A stretch of 64,000 bases of DNA from Halalkalibacter alkalisediminis (GCF_028610705.1 NZ_JAQQWT010000011.1:1-64000), one strand, 5' to 3'; counted from the stretch's first letter, positions 17,008 to 27,713 are shown. Program-made: numbers and translations. Notes: generated by a model from the sequence alone, not told the origin.

Positions 17008-19281
17008 CTATCCTAGAACAACCTCATTCATAAATGGCTTCATTAAACGTTCTGGTTTAATAGGTAATTCTGTTACCCATATACCTGTCGCTTCTTTGAT
17101 GGCAGCGACAATGGCAGGAGCCAAAGCAACGGAGCCAATTTCCCCCACTCCACGTGGACCAAACTGATCATCTGTCGGTAGCTCCTCTATGGCCATGACT
17201 CCGTTCTGTTCAGGCACATCAAAAATGGTAGGAATTAAATACGTATCTAGGTTTTTCGTTACATATTTTCCTGCACTCATCACCGCATCTTCCGTGAGTG
17301 TAAAACCTAAAGCCATAATACTACCACCCTCAATCTGTCCTAAATAACCCATTGGATTCACGACCGGCCCCGCCGCAATAGTATGATCCATTTGCTTCAC
17401 GACGACCGTTCCAGTAAGCTGATTTACTTCTACTTCGGCAATGACAGCTGTACTCGTATAAAGGTAATGCCCTCCCATAATCGGGTCAGGTGTAACCGGG
17501 TAATGAAACTCAGTTGAACATTCAAACGTTTCCCCCATTTGGGCGAGTTCTGCATAAGTCATTACTAATCTTTCATTTACTTTCTCTGTACTCTGTGTCC
17601 AAATTCCTTCCCTCCCTGTTTTCAGGGCATCTTTTTCATATCCTGTTAAAGCACTAACTTTGGCAAATAGTAATGTTAAAAACGGCTCCTTCAACCGGTT
17701 TAAAGCTTGCCAAACCATATTCGTTGTTCTGGACGCTGTCGATGAACCACTTTTAGGTACTAAATCCGTATCACCAATAATGATATTAATGTCTTCTTTG
17801 TTGCACTGAAAATGATCTAAAAGTAAAATTTCTAATGTCGCTAGAAGCCCTTGCCCAAACTCTTCATGACCAAAGGCGACCTCAATTTCCCCATACTTGT
17901 TTAAGCGAATCGTTCCCCCTGCATGGTCAGGAATGCCGTAACCTAAACCAGAACCATGCATGGCCAAAGCTAGCCCAATCCCCTTTTTTATCCACGGATG
18001 TTCGGTTTGTTTTTTCCCTCTTTCTTTCCATAATGAAGATTGTTTAATAGTTTCAAAGACTTGGTTCGGCCCTTCAGTAGGCACAATCCGTTGACCGAGC
18101 GGACCGAGATCGTTCTTTCTACGCAAATTGATTTTTCTTAGCTCCCATGGATCCACTTTTAATTTCTCAGCGATTCGATCGAGTTGACCTTCTAAAGCAA
18201 AAATGACTTGATTGCCTCCGAATCCGCGAAATTCGCCAGATACCCCGTTATTTGTATAAACAGCTTTTCCATTTATGTCGACATGAGGAATCAAGTAAGG
18301 ACCAACTGAATGCTCCGTTGCAAAGTTTAGTACCGGCCCACCGAGGGTTGAATACGCACCGGTATCAGAAAGTATTTCCACTTTGTGTGCAAGTATTTTC
18401 CCTCTTTGGTCCACACCTGTTTTCATTTTTATCTTCATTGGATGACGTTTTAAACCAGCTGTAACAGATTCCCACCTTGAGAAATGCATTTTTACAGGCC
18501 TACCGCACTGTAAAGCTAACAAGGCTCCGTATGGCTGAACATTCAGTTCGTCCTTTCCACCAAACGAGCCTCCAATAGGACTTGAGATAATACGAATAGT
18601 TTCCTCCGGTTGACCTAGGATACGAGCTAGTTGCATTCGGTCTTTATACCCGTGTTGAGTAGGGGCATACACAGTTAATCTTCCGTCTTCATTCGGGACA
18701 AAGACTCCACCTTCTGTCTCTAAATACGTGTGCATTTGTCGAGGTGTCGTATACGTCTCTTCAATAATAAGGCTCGCTTCAGCAAAACCTTTATCAATGC
18801 TTCCCTTCTTAAAAATGGTTTGATGGAGAATGTTCCCGTCCACATGCAAAGAGGGTGCTTCAGGTTCTAATGCTTTTTCTGGTGTATCTACGATCGGTAG
18901 TTCCTCGTAATCAACTTGAATGAGCTCCAATGCTTTCTCGGCCACTTCTTTTGAAATAGCTGCAACAGCCGCAATGGCATCCCCTTCATAACGAACCCAT
19001 TCTTCAGTGAAAACTGGCTGATCTGGGTTGCTTATACCAAATCCATTCAAACCAGGTATATCATGATGTGTCAATACAGCCAATACACCAGGGAATTGGA
19101 GCGCTCCACTTACATCCACTGACTTTATTCGCGCATGCGGAATTCCGCTTCTTAACACTCTCCCAAAAAGCATATCGGGAAAAGCCAAATCAGTTAAATA
19201 GCGAAGTTGGCCCGTTACTTTCTCTTTTCCATCTGGCCTAACCTTCCAATTTTCTTTACTTGAATTACGATCCAACCACAC
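17008..19281 (-). CDS. pucD: Xanthine dehydrogenase molybdenum-binding subunit
   Basis: Large catalytic subunit of about 758 residues of the molybdenum hydroxylase family. Residues 20-130 are the a/b hammerhead domain (TGQLRYLTDLAFPDML), followed by the Mo-cofactor domains with GGSFGGKDE, FRGFGGNQ, and GPRGVGEIG near the C-terminus, including the catalytic Glu. It hydroxylates hypoxanthine and xanthine to urate. GTG at 19281 is the best start: AGGAGG lies 8 bases upstream, inside the end of pucC, giving a 17-base overlap. Confidence 0.94.
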   Translation of the reverse strand: MWLDRNSSKENWKVRPDGKEKVTGQLRYLTDLAFPDMLFGRVLRSGIPHARIKSVDVSGALQFPGVLAVLTHHDIPGLNGFGISNPDQPVFTEEWVRYEGDAIAAVAAISKEVAEKALELIQVDYEELPIVDTPEKALEPEAPSLHVDGNILHQTIFKKGSIDKGFAEASLIIEETYTTPRQMHTYLETEGGVFVPNEDGRLTVYAPTQHGYKDRMQLARILGQPEETIRIISSPIGGSFGGKDELNVQPYGALLALQCGRPVKMHFSRWESVTAGLKRHPMKIKMKTGVDQRGKILAHKVEILSDTGAYSTLGGPVLNFATEHSVGPYLIPHVDINGKAVYTNNGVSGEFRGFGGNQVIFALEGQLDRIAEKLKVDPWELRKINLRRKNDLGPLGQRIVPTEGPNQVFETIKQSSLWKERGKKQTEHPWIKKGIGLALAMHGSGLGYGIPDHAGGTIRLNKYGEIEVAFGHEEFGQGLLATLEILLLDHFQCNKEDINIIIGDTDLVPKSGSSTASRTTNMVWQALNRLKEPFLTLLFAKVSALTGYEKDALKTGREGIWTQSTEKVNERLVMTYAELAQMGETFECSTEFHYPVTPDPIMGGHYLYTSTAVIAEVEVNQLTGTVVVKQMDHTIAAGPVVNPMGYLGQIEGGSIMALGFTLTEDAVMSAGKYVTKNLDTYLIPTIFDVPEQNGVMAIEELPTDDQFGPRGVGEIGSVALAPAIVAAIKEATGIWVTELPIKPERLMKPFMNEVVLG

Positions 19282-20182
19282 GCTGCTCACCTCCTGGCTG
19301 ACCACTTATTTTATATAACTCACTGGTAATCAAATTTGCCGCAACTGCCTTTTTATAATCTGCAGATGCAAATGGATCGGCTGTTGCTTGAAACTCGACT
19401 ACAATTGACTTGTAAATTTGTTGAAACAAAGTTGGAGAAAAGCACTGATTCTCAAGTTCTAACTCAGCCTCTGAAAGCCTAATTGGATACCCTCCTCCAC
19501 CAGCAGCGAGCGTTACATTTTGAAAAAAACCAGCGCTCGTTAAGGTTCCCTTCCCAGCAACCGATACAAGTGAGGAAGTAAACGTTTCCCTTCTTCCTAC
19601 CTTCGTAAAAAATAAAAAAGCCCCTTTTACATCCTCTTCTGTCGCCATTTTTAAACCAACTAATATTCGATTATCTCGCTTAAATTGGTTAGCTTGAAGC
19701 GTAATGAGCCATTGTTCTAACGGTTCAGCTACAATATCCACCCCATTAAACCAAAGCAACTCAGCCTTAACAATTAATAACGAAGGAATCGTGTCTCCCG
19801 CTGTAGTATAGATATTTCCTCCAATCGTAGCCTGGTTACGTATCGATGGCGCAGCAATTTTTTTACAGGCAGCAACTAGTGGCGGAAAATATTGATTCAA
19901 TAAAGTACTTTTCAAGCAGCGATAAAGACTTACTGAAGATCCGATCATTATCTCATGCTTACCATTTGAAACTTGCTCTTGTATCTCAGTCATTTCACTA
20001 ACGTTTTCAAGGCTAATTAAATTCAGTGACATTGAACATAGATTAGCTTCCCACTGTGTTCGTAACCAAGTACCCCCTGCAACGTAACAATAATTCCCTA
20101 GACCGAGTTCATTTTGAATCTCCCAGGCTTCCTTTAAATCAACCGGTCTCCAAATTTTCGGCATAGATAACAAGTCAGCCAC
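19265..20182 (-). CDS. pucC: Xanthine dehydrogenase FAD-binding subunit
   Basis: FAD subunit of about 305 residues. Typical features are the N-terminal YVAGGTWL, the FAD-binding IAAPSIRNQATIGGNI and the C-terminal CO dehydrogenase flavoprotein domain. It is the first gene of the pucC-D-E-A-B operon. The start is uncertain: GTG 20182 is almost on top of GAGGTGG, so the TTG three codons later (20173) may be used. Confidence 0.92.
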   Translation of the reverse strand: MADLLSMPKIWRPVDLKEAWEIQNELGLGNYCYVAGGTWLRTQWEANLCSMSLNLISLENVSEMTEIQEQVSNGKHEIMIGSSVSLYRCLKSTLLNQYFPPLVAACKKIAAPSIRNQATIGGNIYTTAGDTIPSLLIVKAELLWFNGVDIVAEPLEQWLITLQANQFKRDNRILVGLKMATEEDVKGAFLFFTKVGRRETFTSSLVSVAGKGTLTSAGFFQNVTLAAGGGGYPIRLSEAELELENQCFSPTLFQQIYKSIVVEFQATADPFASADYKKAVAANLITSELYKISGQPGGEQRVVGS

Positions 20183-20251
20183 CTCTTTCTATCTTTTAGA
20201 TAGTCTATATAGTCTAAATATTCTTATAATTGTAAAGAGAGTTGAGCTATG

Positions 20252-20264
20252 AGTCATTGGTTAT
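20252..20264 (+). promoter_or_regulatory. PucR-box-like motif upstream of pucC
   Basis: AGTCATTGGTTAT matches the PucR box WWWCNTTGGTTAA (as I recall it) at all but two positions, about 70-80 bases before pucC. Its position fits activation of the xanthine dehydrogenase operon by PucR; binding is inferred. Confidence 0.45.
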
Positions 20265-20301
20265 AACATCTAAATTCAAACAAATATTTTGTTAACATCG
20301 A

Positions 20302-21675
20302 CTAATTTAGTTTTATTCCAAGTCCGTAAAGTGATGGATCAAACTCGCTATTTCTTTCATACACAAGCTCTCCTCGAACGAGTGTCGCTTGAATTTTCCC
20401 ATTTGCTTCTAGTTGTTCATAAGGACTGTAATCGTTCTTTGTTAAGATGTCAGATTTATTAACCTTATTTTTATTTGTTGGTTGATAAAGAGTCAGATCT
20501 GCTTGTTGTCCCACTTCAATTTTTCCTTGTTTAGATTGTAAATGAAACCGTTTTGCTACGTTAGAGGTCATTAAAGGTAGAATCTCTTCTATAGAAAACC
20601 CACGTTCCAAAGCTGCACTTAATAAAAATGGAAAAGCAAATTGGACACCTTGAATTCCTCCCCACGCTTTCCAAATGTCGTCATTTCCTACCGTTTTCAT
20701 ATCAAGCGGGCACGGAGAATGATCAGACCCAATCGTATCAACCCAACCTTTAGCTATACATTCCCAAAGTTCTTCCACTGTATTAACCGAACGTAAAGGG
20801 GGGGCGCATTTCAATATTGGACCTACTTTAATAAAGTCCTCATCTGTAAATAATAAATAGTGTGGACAAATTTCAACTGTGACATCTACCCCTTTTTGTT
20901 TATAATGATTAATTAATTCAATTGCTTCAGGACAACTAACATGGACGAAGTGAACAGCTGCTCCTGTTTTTTCAGCTAGACCTAATGCATGCTCAATAGC
21001 TACATACTCCGCCTGCTGTGGGCGACTTTCTAAAAAAGCAAGTCGATCATGGCGATTAACCTTTAACTTCTTCGTTCTTTCTTCTGTTAGGTCTTGATCC
21101 TCAGCATGTAAAGCTAAAATCGAATTTAACTTCTTTACCGTCCCCATAGCCTGCTGTAACTGATTTTTTTTAATGGCAGGAAAGTCCTCGATTCCGCTGT
21201 TTGACAAAAAAGCTTTAAACCCAACAATGCCTTGATCATTCATCTTCTTGAGTTCATCAAAGTGCTCAACATTATCTGATGTGATCCCAGCCCATAAACC
21301 ATAATCAATAACAGACCGTACTTGAAGATGTATTTGCTTATTAAGTAGCAACTGAGCCGTCACCGCAGACGGACTACTATTTAGAGGCATATCAATAACC
21401 GTTGTTATTCCTCCTGCAGCTGCAGCCCTACTGCCCGTCTTAAAGCCTTCCCACTCTTCCCTTCCCGGGTCATTAAAATGAACATGTGCATCAATAAAAC
21501 CTGGTAAAATCCATGAATCAGTTGCATCTATCACCTTACTAAAATGATGTTCGTTTATCTTTACCTGCTGTACTATTTCTTCAATTAATCCATCATTAAT
21601 TACAATTGATCCTTTTTTAAAACCATCGCTTGTAAAAATCATTCCGTCTCTAATTAACAGTTGTTTCAACTCCAT
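20302..21675 (-). CDS. allB: Allantoinase
   Basis: Cyclic amidohydrolase of 457 residues, family of dihydroorotase and hydantoinase. Metal and catalytic motifs: DAHVHFNDPGREEWEGF (HxH), the carboxylated lysine in GFKAFLSNSG, HAEDQ, HFVHVSCPEA and the Asp in SDHSPCP. It opens allantoin to allantoate, the substrate of AllC. ATG 21675 follows GGGGAGC; a start 30 codons upstream lacks support. It is transcribed alone toward pucC, with about 120 bases between. Confidence 0.93.
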   Translation of the reverse strand: MELKQLLIRDGMIFTSDGFKKGSIVINDGLIEEIVQQVKINEHHFSKVIDATDSWILPGFIDAHVHFNDPGREEWEGFKTGSRAAAAGGITTVIDMPLNSSPSAVTAQLLLNKQIHLQVRSVIDYGLWAGITSDNVEHFDELKKMNDQGIVGFKAFLSNSGIEDFPAIKKNQLQQAMGTVKKLNSILALHAEDQDLTEERTKKLKVNRHDRLAFLESRPQQAEYVAIEHALGLAEKTGAAVHFVHVSCPEAIELINHYKQKGVDVTVEICPHYLLFTDEDFIKVGPILKCAPPLRSVNTVEELWECIAKGWVDTIGSDHSPCPLDMKTVGNDDIWKAWGGIQGVQFAFPFLLSAALERGFSIEEILPLMTSNVAKRFHLQSKQGKIEVGQQADLTLYQPTNKNKVNKSDILTKNDYSPYEQLEANGKIQATLVRGELVYERNSEFDPSLYGLGIKLN

Positions 21676-21989
21676 CGCTCCCCAAAACCAAATAACGTAG
21701 CTAGTTTTATCTATTTTGTATGATTTCACTAAACCATACATCGAGTTTGTTAGATTAGATTCCACAAAAAATGAATTTTCTGTAAATTCTTATGATATTC
21801 GAACAGTTTTTACAAACGTTTCCCCTATAAAAATAGTTACAACGGTGATAAGGATCGACATAAAAAAAAGAAGTAGTTCCTCTAATATGTAGTGTGCGAT
21901 AATTGACATATACAAAAAAATCGTGTACTAAACAAACGTTTAATTAACCATAAAGTTTGTAATTAGCATGTAACGGGAGAGATTACTTT

Positions 21990-23729
21990 ATGACAGAAGC
22001 TCAAAATACATTGCGCGAGTATTCCTCAATCTCTAAAGAATTAATAGACACTAAGTATGCTTTAGATCAATCTTCCATACTAGCTTTCACGGACGCTAAT
22101 GGAATTATTATTTTTGTAAATGATAAATTTTGTGATATTTCCAAATATAGTAGAGATGAACTTATTGGCCAATCCCACGCTATCATTAATTCTGGTCTTC
22201 ATTCAAAAGAATTTTTTAAGGAGATGTGGACTACAATTAAACATGGATTAGTATGGAAGGGTGAAATAAGAAATCAAGCAAAGGATGGGGAACTTTATTG
22301 GGTGGACACCACAATTGTCCCCTTTTTAGACTCAGAACAAAAACCCTATCAATATGTTTCAATTCGTACTGATATCACTACTAAGAAACAAATCGAGGAA
22401 GATTTACTACGAAGCAAAAAGCGTTATCGCTTTCTTGCCTATCATGATCAATTAACGAAATTACCTAATAGCCTGAAATTACATAAAACAGCTAAATATT
22501 TATTGAAAACGCACCCAAAGGTAGCGATTTTATACCTAGATTTAGATCGTTTTAAACTGATCAATGAGACATACGGGCACACATTCGGTGATCTATTGTT
22601 AAAGGAAATTGCAACAAGACTACGCGACAAAACCATAGAAAATCTACTTATTTTTAGAACTGGTGGAGATGAATTTGCTTTCATTCATCCTTATGAAAGC
22701 ATTGAGGAAGTTCAACAACTTGCCGAACAAATTATCCAAGAAATTTCTACTCCTTTTCAACTGCATGGTAAAGAAATTTATCTTTCTTCAAGTATTGGCA
22801 TTAGCCTATATCCAAAGGACGGTCAAAGTGTCGAAGAATTACTTAAGCAATCAGATATTGCTATGTTTAGTGCAAAAAAGACGGCGGGTAGCCGATATAT
22901 ATTTTATAGAGAGCAACAACAAGATATTATTGTTGAGAGACTTAAAATAGAGTACGGTTTGAGAAAAGCTATTGAAAAGGATGAGTTTGAGCTATACTAC
23001 CAGCCAAAGGTAAATATCCAAACAGGTGAAATCGTCGGTTTAGAGGCTCTTATTCGTTGGCATCATCCTCATGAGGGAATGATATCACCAGCTTCCTTTA
23101 TTCCCATCGCGGAACAGGTTGGAGCCATTCACACTGTTGGTGATTGGGTGTTAAGAACAGCTTGTTTAAAAGCAAAAGATATACATGCTCAAGGTTTTAA
23201 TCTCCGGATCTCTGTAAATGTTTCAGTTATTCAATTATTACAGTCGAATTTTGTAAAACATTTAAAAGATATTTTGGTTGAAATAAATTTGCCAGCTACA
23301 TTACTAGAGTTAGAAATAACCGAAACTACAGCCATGACACATACAGAACATATTATTGAAGTATTGCGCTCTTTGCAGGATATTGGCATACACATAGCCA
23401 TCGATGATTTTGGTACAGGCTATTCATCATTAAATTATCTAAAAGACTTGCCCATTAACACCGTTAAAATTGACCGTGCTTTTGTTAAAGATATTCATGA
23501 TAAACCTGTGGATTTGGCGATTATTGAAGCGATTATTTCTGTTAGTCAGACGTTAGGTTATTCAGTCATAGCTGAGGGGGTTGAAAGCCAGGACCAATTA
23601 ACCCTTTTAAAAGAAAGAAAGTGCAATGAAATACAAGGATATCTATTTAGTAAGCCATTGCCAGAAACAGCTTTAGATCTTTTTTTAGTTGAACACAAAG
23701 AGGGCTTTTTCCTAACTAATCATGAATGA
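21990..23729 (+). CDS. PAS-GGDEF-EAL cyclic-di-GMP signalling protein
   Basis: Cytosolic signalling protein of 579 residues with no membrane segment. PAS/PAC sensor about residues 25-140 ([21 protein letters not shown]), GGDEF domain about 155-310 with an intact GGDEF at 225-229, and EAL domain about 320-565 with EAL at 352-354, the [10 protein letters not shown] loop and AEGVESQ. Both output motifs look intact, so it could make and degrade c-di-GMP; I see no RxxD inhibitory site next to GGDEF. ATG 21990 has GGGAGAG 8 bases upstream. It is followed immediately by hemAT, suggesting joint control. The upstream gap 21676-21989 holds no further gene. Confidence 0.92.
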   Translation: MTEAQNTLREYSSISKELIDTKYALDQSSILAFTDANGIIIFVNDKFCDISKYSRDELIGQSHAIINSGLHSKEFFKEMWTTIKHGLVWKGEIRNQAKDGELYWVDTTIVPFLDSEQKPYQYVSIRTDITTKKQIEEDLLRSKKRYRFLAYHDQLTKLPNSLKLHKTAKYLLKTHPKVAILYLDLDRFKLINETYGHTFGDLLLKEIATRLRDKTIENLLIFRTGGDEFAFIHPYESIEEVQQLAEQIIQEISTPFQLHGKEIYLSSSIGISLYPKDGQSVEELLKQSDIAMFSAKKTAGSRYIFYREQQQDIIVERLKIEYGLRKAIEKDEFELYYQPKVNIQTGEIVGLEALIRWHHPHEGMISPASFIPIAEQVGAIHTVGDWVLRTACLKAKDIHAQGFNLRISVNVSVIQLLQSNFVKHLKDILVEINLPATLLELEITETTAMTHTEHIIEVLRSLQDIGIHIAIDDFGTGYSSLNYLKDLPINTVKIDRAFVKDIHDKPVDLAIIEAIISVSQTLGYSVIAEGVESQDQLTLLKERKCNEIQGYLFSKPLPETALDLFLVEHKEGFFLTNHE

Positions 23730-23742
23730 GGATGTGCATAGA

Positions 23743-25053
23743 ATGGGTAATTTCTTTACATTTAAAACAGAGAAAAATAAAGATAGTCTACTTTCTTCTG
23801 TAGAAACTCAACTCAACCAAGTAGAGATTCGTGTAGATACAAATAGTACAGTGACAAAACAAATGGAAATAATCGGATTGAAAACGGAAGATTTAATGAT
23901 CATTAGGACGTTTCAACCTATAATTGAAGAACATCTTGAACAGATCGTCAATCAATTTTACAGTAATTTAGCGAATGAGCCTTCCCTTATGAAAATTATC
24001 AATGACAATAGCTCTATTGATCGTCTGAAGAAAACATTAAACCGTCACATTTATGAAATGTTTAGTGGTCGGATTAACCAAGAATTCATTAAACAACGTA
24101 ATGTTATTGCTCACGTTCATGTCCGCATTGGCCTACAACCTAAATGGTATATGTGCGCATTTCAAGATTTGTTGCTCTCTTTAGTAGAAATTATTGACCA
24201 ACATACAATCAACAAAGATGAATTTAAAAAGGCCCTATCCGCTGTCACAAAAATTTTAAACTTAGAACAGCAACTTGTTTTAGAAGCTTACGAACTTGAG
24301 ACCGAGAGAATTCGAAATGAAGCTGAAGCTCATACGAATGAAATCAAAATTACAGTTAATAAAAACGCAGAAGACTTAGCCGCGGTGAGTGAAGAAACAA
24401 GTTCTTCCTTACAAGAAATCTCAGTTAAGACAGATGAAATTAAAAAGCTGACTGAATCGAGTTCAAATATAGCTGTTTTAACAGAGGCTAAATCAAAAGA
24501 TGGAAAGAATCGTTTAATTAGCTTAGAGAAGATCATGATTCATACACAAGCCAATATGAAGAATATCTCAAATGAGATGGAACAGTTGATCTTAACCTCT
24601 AAAAAAATAGAGCAAATCTCACAAATCGTTACCTCAATAGCTGACCAAACCAACTTACTCGCTCTTAACGCTTCAATTGAAGCGGCACGAGCTGGTGAAC
24701 ATGGTAAAGGATTTGCCGTAGTAGCAAGTGAAGTGCGAAAATTAGCAGAGAACACAAAGGATACCGTAGCAGAAGTATCCAGCCTAGTACACGAAATTAA
24801 TCGCTATACGAACACGATGTCTGAATTAATCACAGAAAACAATAAATCCATTGAAAAAGGAACGGTTGAGTCAAGTCAAACAAATCATTTCTTTGATGAC
24901 ATTTTAAAATCGATGGAAGATATGAAACATCAAAATGTACTAATTGCGGGTGAGATGAAGAATCTAGCTGAAATTTTCGAGGAAATCAACCAAGCTGCTG
25001 AACATGTTGCCGCAGCTTCTGATCAATTAACAAATATTACTTCAAATTTATAA
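23743..25053 (+). CDS. hemAT: Globin-coupled aerotaxis transducer HemAT
   Basis: Soluble heme-based oxygen sensor of about 436 residues. The N-terminal protoglobin domain (about residues 45-190) has the distal Tyr 73 in VNQFYSNL and the proximal heme His 126 in [12 protein letters not shown]. The C-terminal methyl-accepting domain has the highly conserved hairpin tip [20 protein letters not shown]. It signals oxygen to CheA. Start: ATG 23743 with GAGG 11 bases upstream; an in-frame ATG at 23722 overlaps the previous gene by 8 bases and has no ribosome site. Confidence 0.95.
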   Translation: MGNFFTFKTEKNKDSLLSSVETQLNQVEIRVDTNSTVTKQMEIIGLKTEDLMIIRTFQPIIEEHLEQIVNQFYSNLANEPSLMKIINDNSSIDRLKKTLNRHIYEMFSGRINQEFIKQRNVIAHVHVRIGLQPKWYMCAFQDLLLSLVEIIDQHTINKDEFKKALSAVTKILNLEQQLVLEAYELETERIRNEAEAHTNEIKITVNKNAEDLAAVSEETSSSLQEISVKTDEIKKLTESSSNIAVLTEAKSKDGKNRLISLEKIMIHTQANMKNISNEMEQLILTSKKIEQISQIVTSIADQTNLLALNASIEAARAGEHGKGFAVVASEVRKLAENTKDTVAEVSSLVHEINRYTNTMSELITENNKSIEKGTVESSQTNHFFDDILKSMEDMKHQNVLIAGEMKNLAEIFEEINQAAEHVAAASDQLTNITSNL

Positions 25054-25063
25054 CGTATTTCAG

Positions 25064-25096
25064 GCTAGAATCCCTGTTGATTCTAGCTTTGTTGTT
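25064..25096 (+). terminator. Terminator after hemAT
   Basis: GCTAGAATC (25064-25072) pairs with GATTCTAGC (25079-25087), followed by TTTGTTGTTT. It overlaps the end of the convergent membrane-protein gene. Confidence 0.75.
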
Positions 25097-25934
25097 TATC
25101 ATCTGGACCTATGTCTGTATAGATTAAACGTTGATAAATGGATGCAGAGACGAAGATAATGGTGTATTTAATAAATAACAGAGAAACAGATTGGACCCTC
25201 ATTACCCCTTTTCTCATTAAATAAACATCTACGATAAGCATGGTAAGAAGCATTTTTCCTTTTGACCAAGCACGGTGGCTTCTAACTTGCCAGGCAAGAT
25301 ATAGTGAAAGAATCATCCCATGGAGTGGCGCTAGTTTAAAGTGTTCTTTTAAATCTTTAACCTTTCCTTTCCCGTATAAGATCTTTCTAAAAATGGTAAA
25401 AACAAACATGGTGTTCTGCCAAGTCGTTTGGATCATAAAATAAAGTGAAAGAAACAGGACAGCTCGATTTTTCTTTTTTAGCTGCTCATACCAAATATCA
25501 TTTCCTTTAAAAGAGAGTACGATTAATACAAATGTATAAATCGTACGCCACCAATGATGTTTGTATATATTTAAACGTAAAAACAAGTTTTCTATAATGG
25601 AGAAGTAAAGACCAAATAAAATCTTTACCTTCCAACCTAGCTGAAAAGCAGTAATAAACAATGCTGTAAAAGGAACATACACTCCCTGAGAGAAAAGCGA
25701 TCCTAAATATTTGTCTAGCGGCTTCTTTTTAAATATATTGGGCTTATATGTATAACCACCAAAAATAGCTATAATCACATAATCAAAAATATAAGCAATT
25801 CCAATAAAAGACGATAAAACGATAGATAAACTCTTTCTATCTTTCTTTTTGTAAAAGGTGTATAGCACCAATAAGCTATGTACAAAAACTAAAAAAAGAA
25901 ACGGATATTTTCTTTTTTGGCGGTCAAGCTTCAT
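25083..25934 (-). CDS. Multi-pass membrane protein of unknown function
   Basis: 283-residue protein that I do not recognise. It is strongly basic and hydrophobic, with about seven likely membrane segments (for example near residues 12-28, 36-58, 87-110, 133-142, 159-180) separated by Lys/Arg-rich loops. ATG 25934 has GAGGTG upstream. It is a single gene convergent with hemAT. The following 25935-26149 shows no feature I can support. Confidence 0.7.
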   Translation of the reverse strand: MKLDRQKRKYPFLFLVFVHSLLVLYTFYKKKDRKSLSIVLSSFIGIAYIFDYVIIAIFGGYTYKPNIFKKKPLDKYLGSLFSQGVYVPFTALFITAFQLGWKVKILFGLYFSIIENLFLRLNIYKHHWWRTIYTFVLIVLSFKGNDIWYEQLKKKNRAVLFLSLYFMIQTTWQNTMFVFTIFRKILYGKGKVKDLKEHFKLAPLHGMILSLYLAWQVRSHRAWSKGKMLLTMLIVDVYLMRKGVMRVQSVSLLFIKYTIIFVSASIYQRLIYTDIGPDDKQQS

Positions 25935-26149
25935 GGGTTACACCTCATTTTCTATGCAGGTTTATTTTCAAGATCAGTTAAAGTAGTATACGATTGACTC
26001 TGTAACTTCTAGTAGTGATTAAAGGAATCCATAAATAGGCATTTTGAGTTCATGTATCGCTATTATTTATTATTACAAAGCTCCAATTATCCATGTTAAA
26101 GGATGCCCGTTTCTATTCATAATTTCTACCTCTTTCTTCCTAAACGATT

Positions 26150-26961
26150 TTAATGCTGACACTTAATACAATAAAAGGTTTTACGAGAAGATATCGTATC
26201 TTTGACGATTGGTGACTGACAACGAGGACACGGTTTACCTTCCCGGTCATATACATAGCAATGGTCATTATACCCACCCGTTAGAGCACATCACCCTTAT
26301 AAACCGGTAAATCGATATACCCTCCAAGAGAAATACCTCTTTTTAGCACCGATTGAATACTCGTATAAAGCATCGTTTTTTCTTCTTTAGTCAACTCATT
26401 CATTGGTCTATTTGGGAGTAATTGAGCTGTAAAACAAATTTCATCAGAGTAGAGGTTCCCAATGCCTGACACGATCTTTTGATTCACTAAGGTCGTTTTT
26501 ATAACCCCTCTCCTCTTCGCCATAATCGTGTGATATTCATTTACTGTAAAAGAAGGAGCTAACGGTTCAGGGCCTAGATCTCTAAACTGTTCTTCTAACT
26601 CCTCTTTTGAAAGTAAGTGTAGATAGCCCAAGCGCAGACCAATAAAGAATAGTTGAGTCTCACCGAAGGAAAGCGTTACTTGTTTCGTACGTTCTGGACT
26701 ATCATTAACATTCCCTAGATACACAAGACCACCTAACATAAGATGCAGCAATAATCCTTTGCCTGAGTCTAGATGAAAGACAAGGTGCTTTGCGCGGCGT
26801 TCAATGGCTACAACGGTTCTTCCTTCTACTGCATTCGTGAACTCTTCCACAGATGTGTTAATCGTTTTCTCTCTTGTAATCGTAATTTGAGTAATCCGTT
26901 TACCATTAAGCTTTTCATTTAACAATCGTCTATAATTTTCCATTTCAGGTAACTCCGGCAA
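26150..26961 (-). pseudogene. Fpg/Nei-family DNA glycosylase, frameshifted before the zinc finger
   Basis: DNA glycosylase of the formamidopyrimidine/endonuclease VIII family. The likely start is TTG at 26961, because it leaves the catalytic N-terminal PELPEMEN and has AAGGTGG 8 bases upstream. The helix-two-turn-helix region includes VSGIGNLYSDE. The main frame ends at 26281 after PVYKGDVL. The zinc finger continues in another frame: LTGGYNDHCYVYDREGKPCP then CQSP and, further on, FYCIKCQH, to the stop at 26150. Removing two bases in CTCT near 26282 restores one reading frame. Either the gene is broken, or this is an error or phase-variable repeat. Without the four-Cys finger the product would bind DNA poorly. 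Confidence 0.8.
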
Positions 26962-27085
26962 TCCCCACACCACCTTCGTACACTTATTTGGTTTTAGTAT
27001 TTGTTTCATAAGCCATACAAATACAAATTTCTATACGACAAAAAGCCCTATTCATTTTGAAAGGACTTATTCCATTATAAATTTC

Positions 27086-27604
27086 TCACCCTACTTTATT
27101 TAGAGCTAAAAGAGTTTGCATCACATGATCGATCAGTTCAGGAATATCACCGATCTGCTCTTCATTGATGAGTCGGTTAAATGTTAATTCTATTTTATTT
27201 AAATACAGATTAGGCATTTCTTTATATGTAAAGCTCAATGTTTGTGTTGGCTTTAATACAGGCTTCCAAATTTTCTCGATGATTGTATCTATTTGTTGAC
27301 ATTCTAACGTTACATTCCTTACTTTTTTATAAAAGTAGATAAGTAATGTACAACCAGGGTCAGTGCCTGGCGTTTCCAATATTTCTGCAGATAAATCTTT
27401 TAATCCAGCTTTTAAAACGACTTCAGCACTGACTTTATTTTGACTCATTAACTTGAATTCTAGTGCCAGTTCTCTCGACATAACAGCCATATCTAAATAA
27501 TCTTTTCTGTTGATAACTTCTATTTGACCTGTAATATTATCTAAATCATAAATGTGATTTTCAAACGCCACTTTTAAATTTTCGAAGATCGTTGGATCAA
27601 ACAA
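27086..27604 (-). CDS. Conserved-looking protein of unknown function
   Basis: 172-residue soluble, acidic protein that I do not recognise; it has mixed helix and strand character and no signal peptide or membrane segment. TTG at 27604 is used, with GGAGGAG upstream. It lies between the Fpg/Nei gene and the cyd operon on the same strand but is separated from both by spacers, so it is probably its own unit. Confidence 0.65.
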   Translation of the reverse strand: MFDPTIFENLKVAFENHIYDLDNITGQIEVINRKDYLDMAVMSRELALEFKLMSQNKVSAEVVLKAGLKDLSAEILETPGTDPGCTLLIYFYKKVRNVTLECQQIDTIIEKIWKPVLKPTQTLSFTYKEMPNLYLNKIELTFNRLINEEQIGDIPELIDHVMQTLLALNKVG

Positions 27605-27713
27605 AAACTCTCCTCCTCTTTCAACCTAACATTCCTTTTCAAATATTCTTTACTCAGTTTAACATTTTACTCTTTTAGCCATTAAGAGGCAAAATAGTGT
27701 GATATTGAAAATA

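Noticed and set aside
21810-21960. ACAAACGTTT sequences upstream of the GGDEF-EAL gene as CcpA cre sites
   Set aside because: They contain the central CG but miss several flanking consensus bases, so they are not reported as regulatory sites.
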